6,263 bases of DNA from Leucothrix mucor (lineage in GTDB: Bacteria > Pseudomonadota > Gammaproteobacteria > Thiotrichales > Thiotrichaceae): the NCBI GenBank assembly GCA_011322515.1, contig DRMS01000086.1:1-6263 (forward strand), written 5' to 3'. Shown here in pieces: positions 5,717 to 6,263 of this stretch. The position numbers were made by a program, and so were the translations under genes. Numbering within the stretch: position 1 is the first letter of the stretch; every line of letters starts with the position of its first letter. The notes beneath the pieces were generated by a model. That model did not search any database, was not told the DNA's origin, and worked only from the letters and a program-made list of their open reading frames with translations.

Positions 5717-6263
5717 ATGAAAAAATTACTCTTAATCTTATTCTCTTCTCTACTTATCTCGACAGCTTGTGCAGAAAAAACGGTACCAACTGACGACAAG
5801 GCTACTGAATTAAAACCAACTAAAATGGATGGGCCTGATACCAAAGTATTTGATAGCAAAAGAACAGCTCCGCCTACATCAATTGTCATCACTAAAGCAG
5901 GCACTTCCTTTGATGATATTAATGAAAATGTGCGTACGGCAATTACTGATGGTGGCATGATTGTAAGCGGTACATTGCATATTAGTGATATGTTAAACCG
6001 TACAGGTAAAGACATCGGTTTTGACAAAAACATCTTTAAAAAATCAGAAGCAATTGAATTTTGTAGCGCACTGATCTCGCATAAAATGGCGGCAATACAC
6101 CCTGCTAATGTTTCTATGTGTCCTTTCACCATTGCTATTTATGAGTTAAATGACGAGCCTGGTGTGGTTTATCTTTCCTATCGCCGTGTAAAATTATTGG
6201 GGGATGGGAAAAAAGTTGAAGATGATATTGTTGCACTCTTGCAGAGTATTGTTGATGAGTCGG
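5717..6263 (+). CDS. Secreted or lipid-anchored DUF302-like protein (3' end outside window)
   Basis: The first 182 codons are visible with no stop before the edge. The N-terminus MKKLLLILFSSLLISTACAE is a signal peptide. It can be read as an atypical lipobox (STAC, Cys18) or as a signal peptidase I site (ACA, cut before Glu20), so the mature form could be lipid-anchored or soluble. A polar linker (about 20-52) follows. From about residue 53 the pattern resembles the DUF302 family: FDDINENVRTAITDGGMIV, then HKMAAIHPANVSMCPFTIAIYEL and VVYLSYRRV, with the C-P-x-x-I-x-x-Y-E segment most diagnostic. DUF302 proteins have no firmly established activity, so I assign none. The ATG follows AGGG (5705-5708) at 8 nt and sits 46 nt after the terminator T-tract, pointing to a transcription unit separate from rpiA. 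Family assignment is from memory and moderately secure. Confidence 0.85.
   Translation, partial: MKKLLLILFSSLLISTACAEKTVPTDDKATELKPTKMDGPDTKVFDSKRTAPPTSIVITKAGTSFDDINENVRTAITDGGMIVSGTLHISDMLNRTGKDIGFDKNIFKKSEAIEFCSALISHKMAAIHPANVSMCPFTIAIYELNDEPGVVYLSYRRVKLLGDGKKVEDDIVALLQSIVDES

Noticed and set aside
5713..6132. Minus-strand open frame of 139 codons
   Set aside because: It is antisense to the plus-strand DUF302-like gene, which has a signal peptide, a ribosome binding site and family motifs.

Overview
The window looks like a moderately AT-rich gammaproteobacterial chromosome segment. The Rnf subunits and RpiA read closely like their Escherichia coli counterparts (recalled from memory, not searched). 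The gene order rnfA-B-C-D-G-E, with RnfC-type iron-sulfur motifs, is the usual proteobacterial one. I cannot name a genus. No transposase, phage gene, tRNA, rRNA or CRISPR array is visible.

Positions 1-4539 (minus strand) hold the rnf operon, read right to left: rnfA (4539-3958), rnfB (3961-3356), rnfC (3359-1746), rnfD (1740-694), rnfG (694-41) and the first 14 codons of rnfE (44-1, cut by the window edge). Junctions are tight: ATGA overlaps at A/B, B/C and G/E, a TAATG overlap at D/G, and a 5-nt gap at C/D. This implies one mRNA with coupled translation. Together the products form the membrane ion-translocating NADH:ferredoxin oxidoreductase. RnfC takes electrons from NADH, RnfD and RnfG carry covalent FMN, RnfA and RnfE form the membrane core, and RnfB exchanges electrons with ferredoxin. 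In enteric bacteria the homologous Rsx complex re-reduces SoxR.

Positions 4540-4816 are a divergent intergenic region. It holds -10 elements facing rnfA, a better supported promoter facing rpiA, an 8-bp inverted repeat just upstream of rnfA, and two near-identical TTAAGGT(T)AAGC motifs, one in each promoter region.

Positions 4817-5470 (plus strand) encode ribose-5-phosphate isomerase A. Positions 5471-5716 lie between rpiA and the next gene. They contain the most unexplained structure of the window: a 136-nt segment (5505-5640) that folds into one long irregular hairpin with a 29-nt bulge on its 5' side, followed directly by a strong intrinsic terminator. A 42-codon hydrophobic small ORF (5501-5629) lies over it. 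It could be a structured small RNA, a small-membrane-peptide mRNA with 5'-3' fold-back, or a palindromic repeat element.

From 5717 to the right edge runs a secreted or lipid-anchored DUF302-like protein, truncated by the window end.
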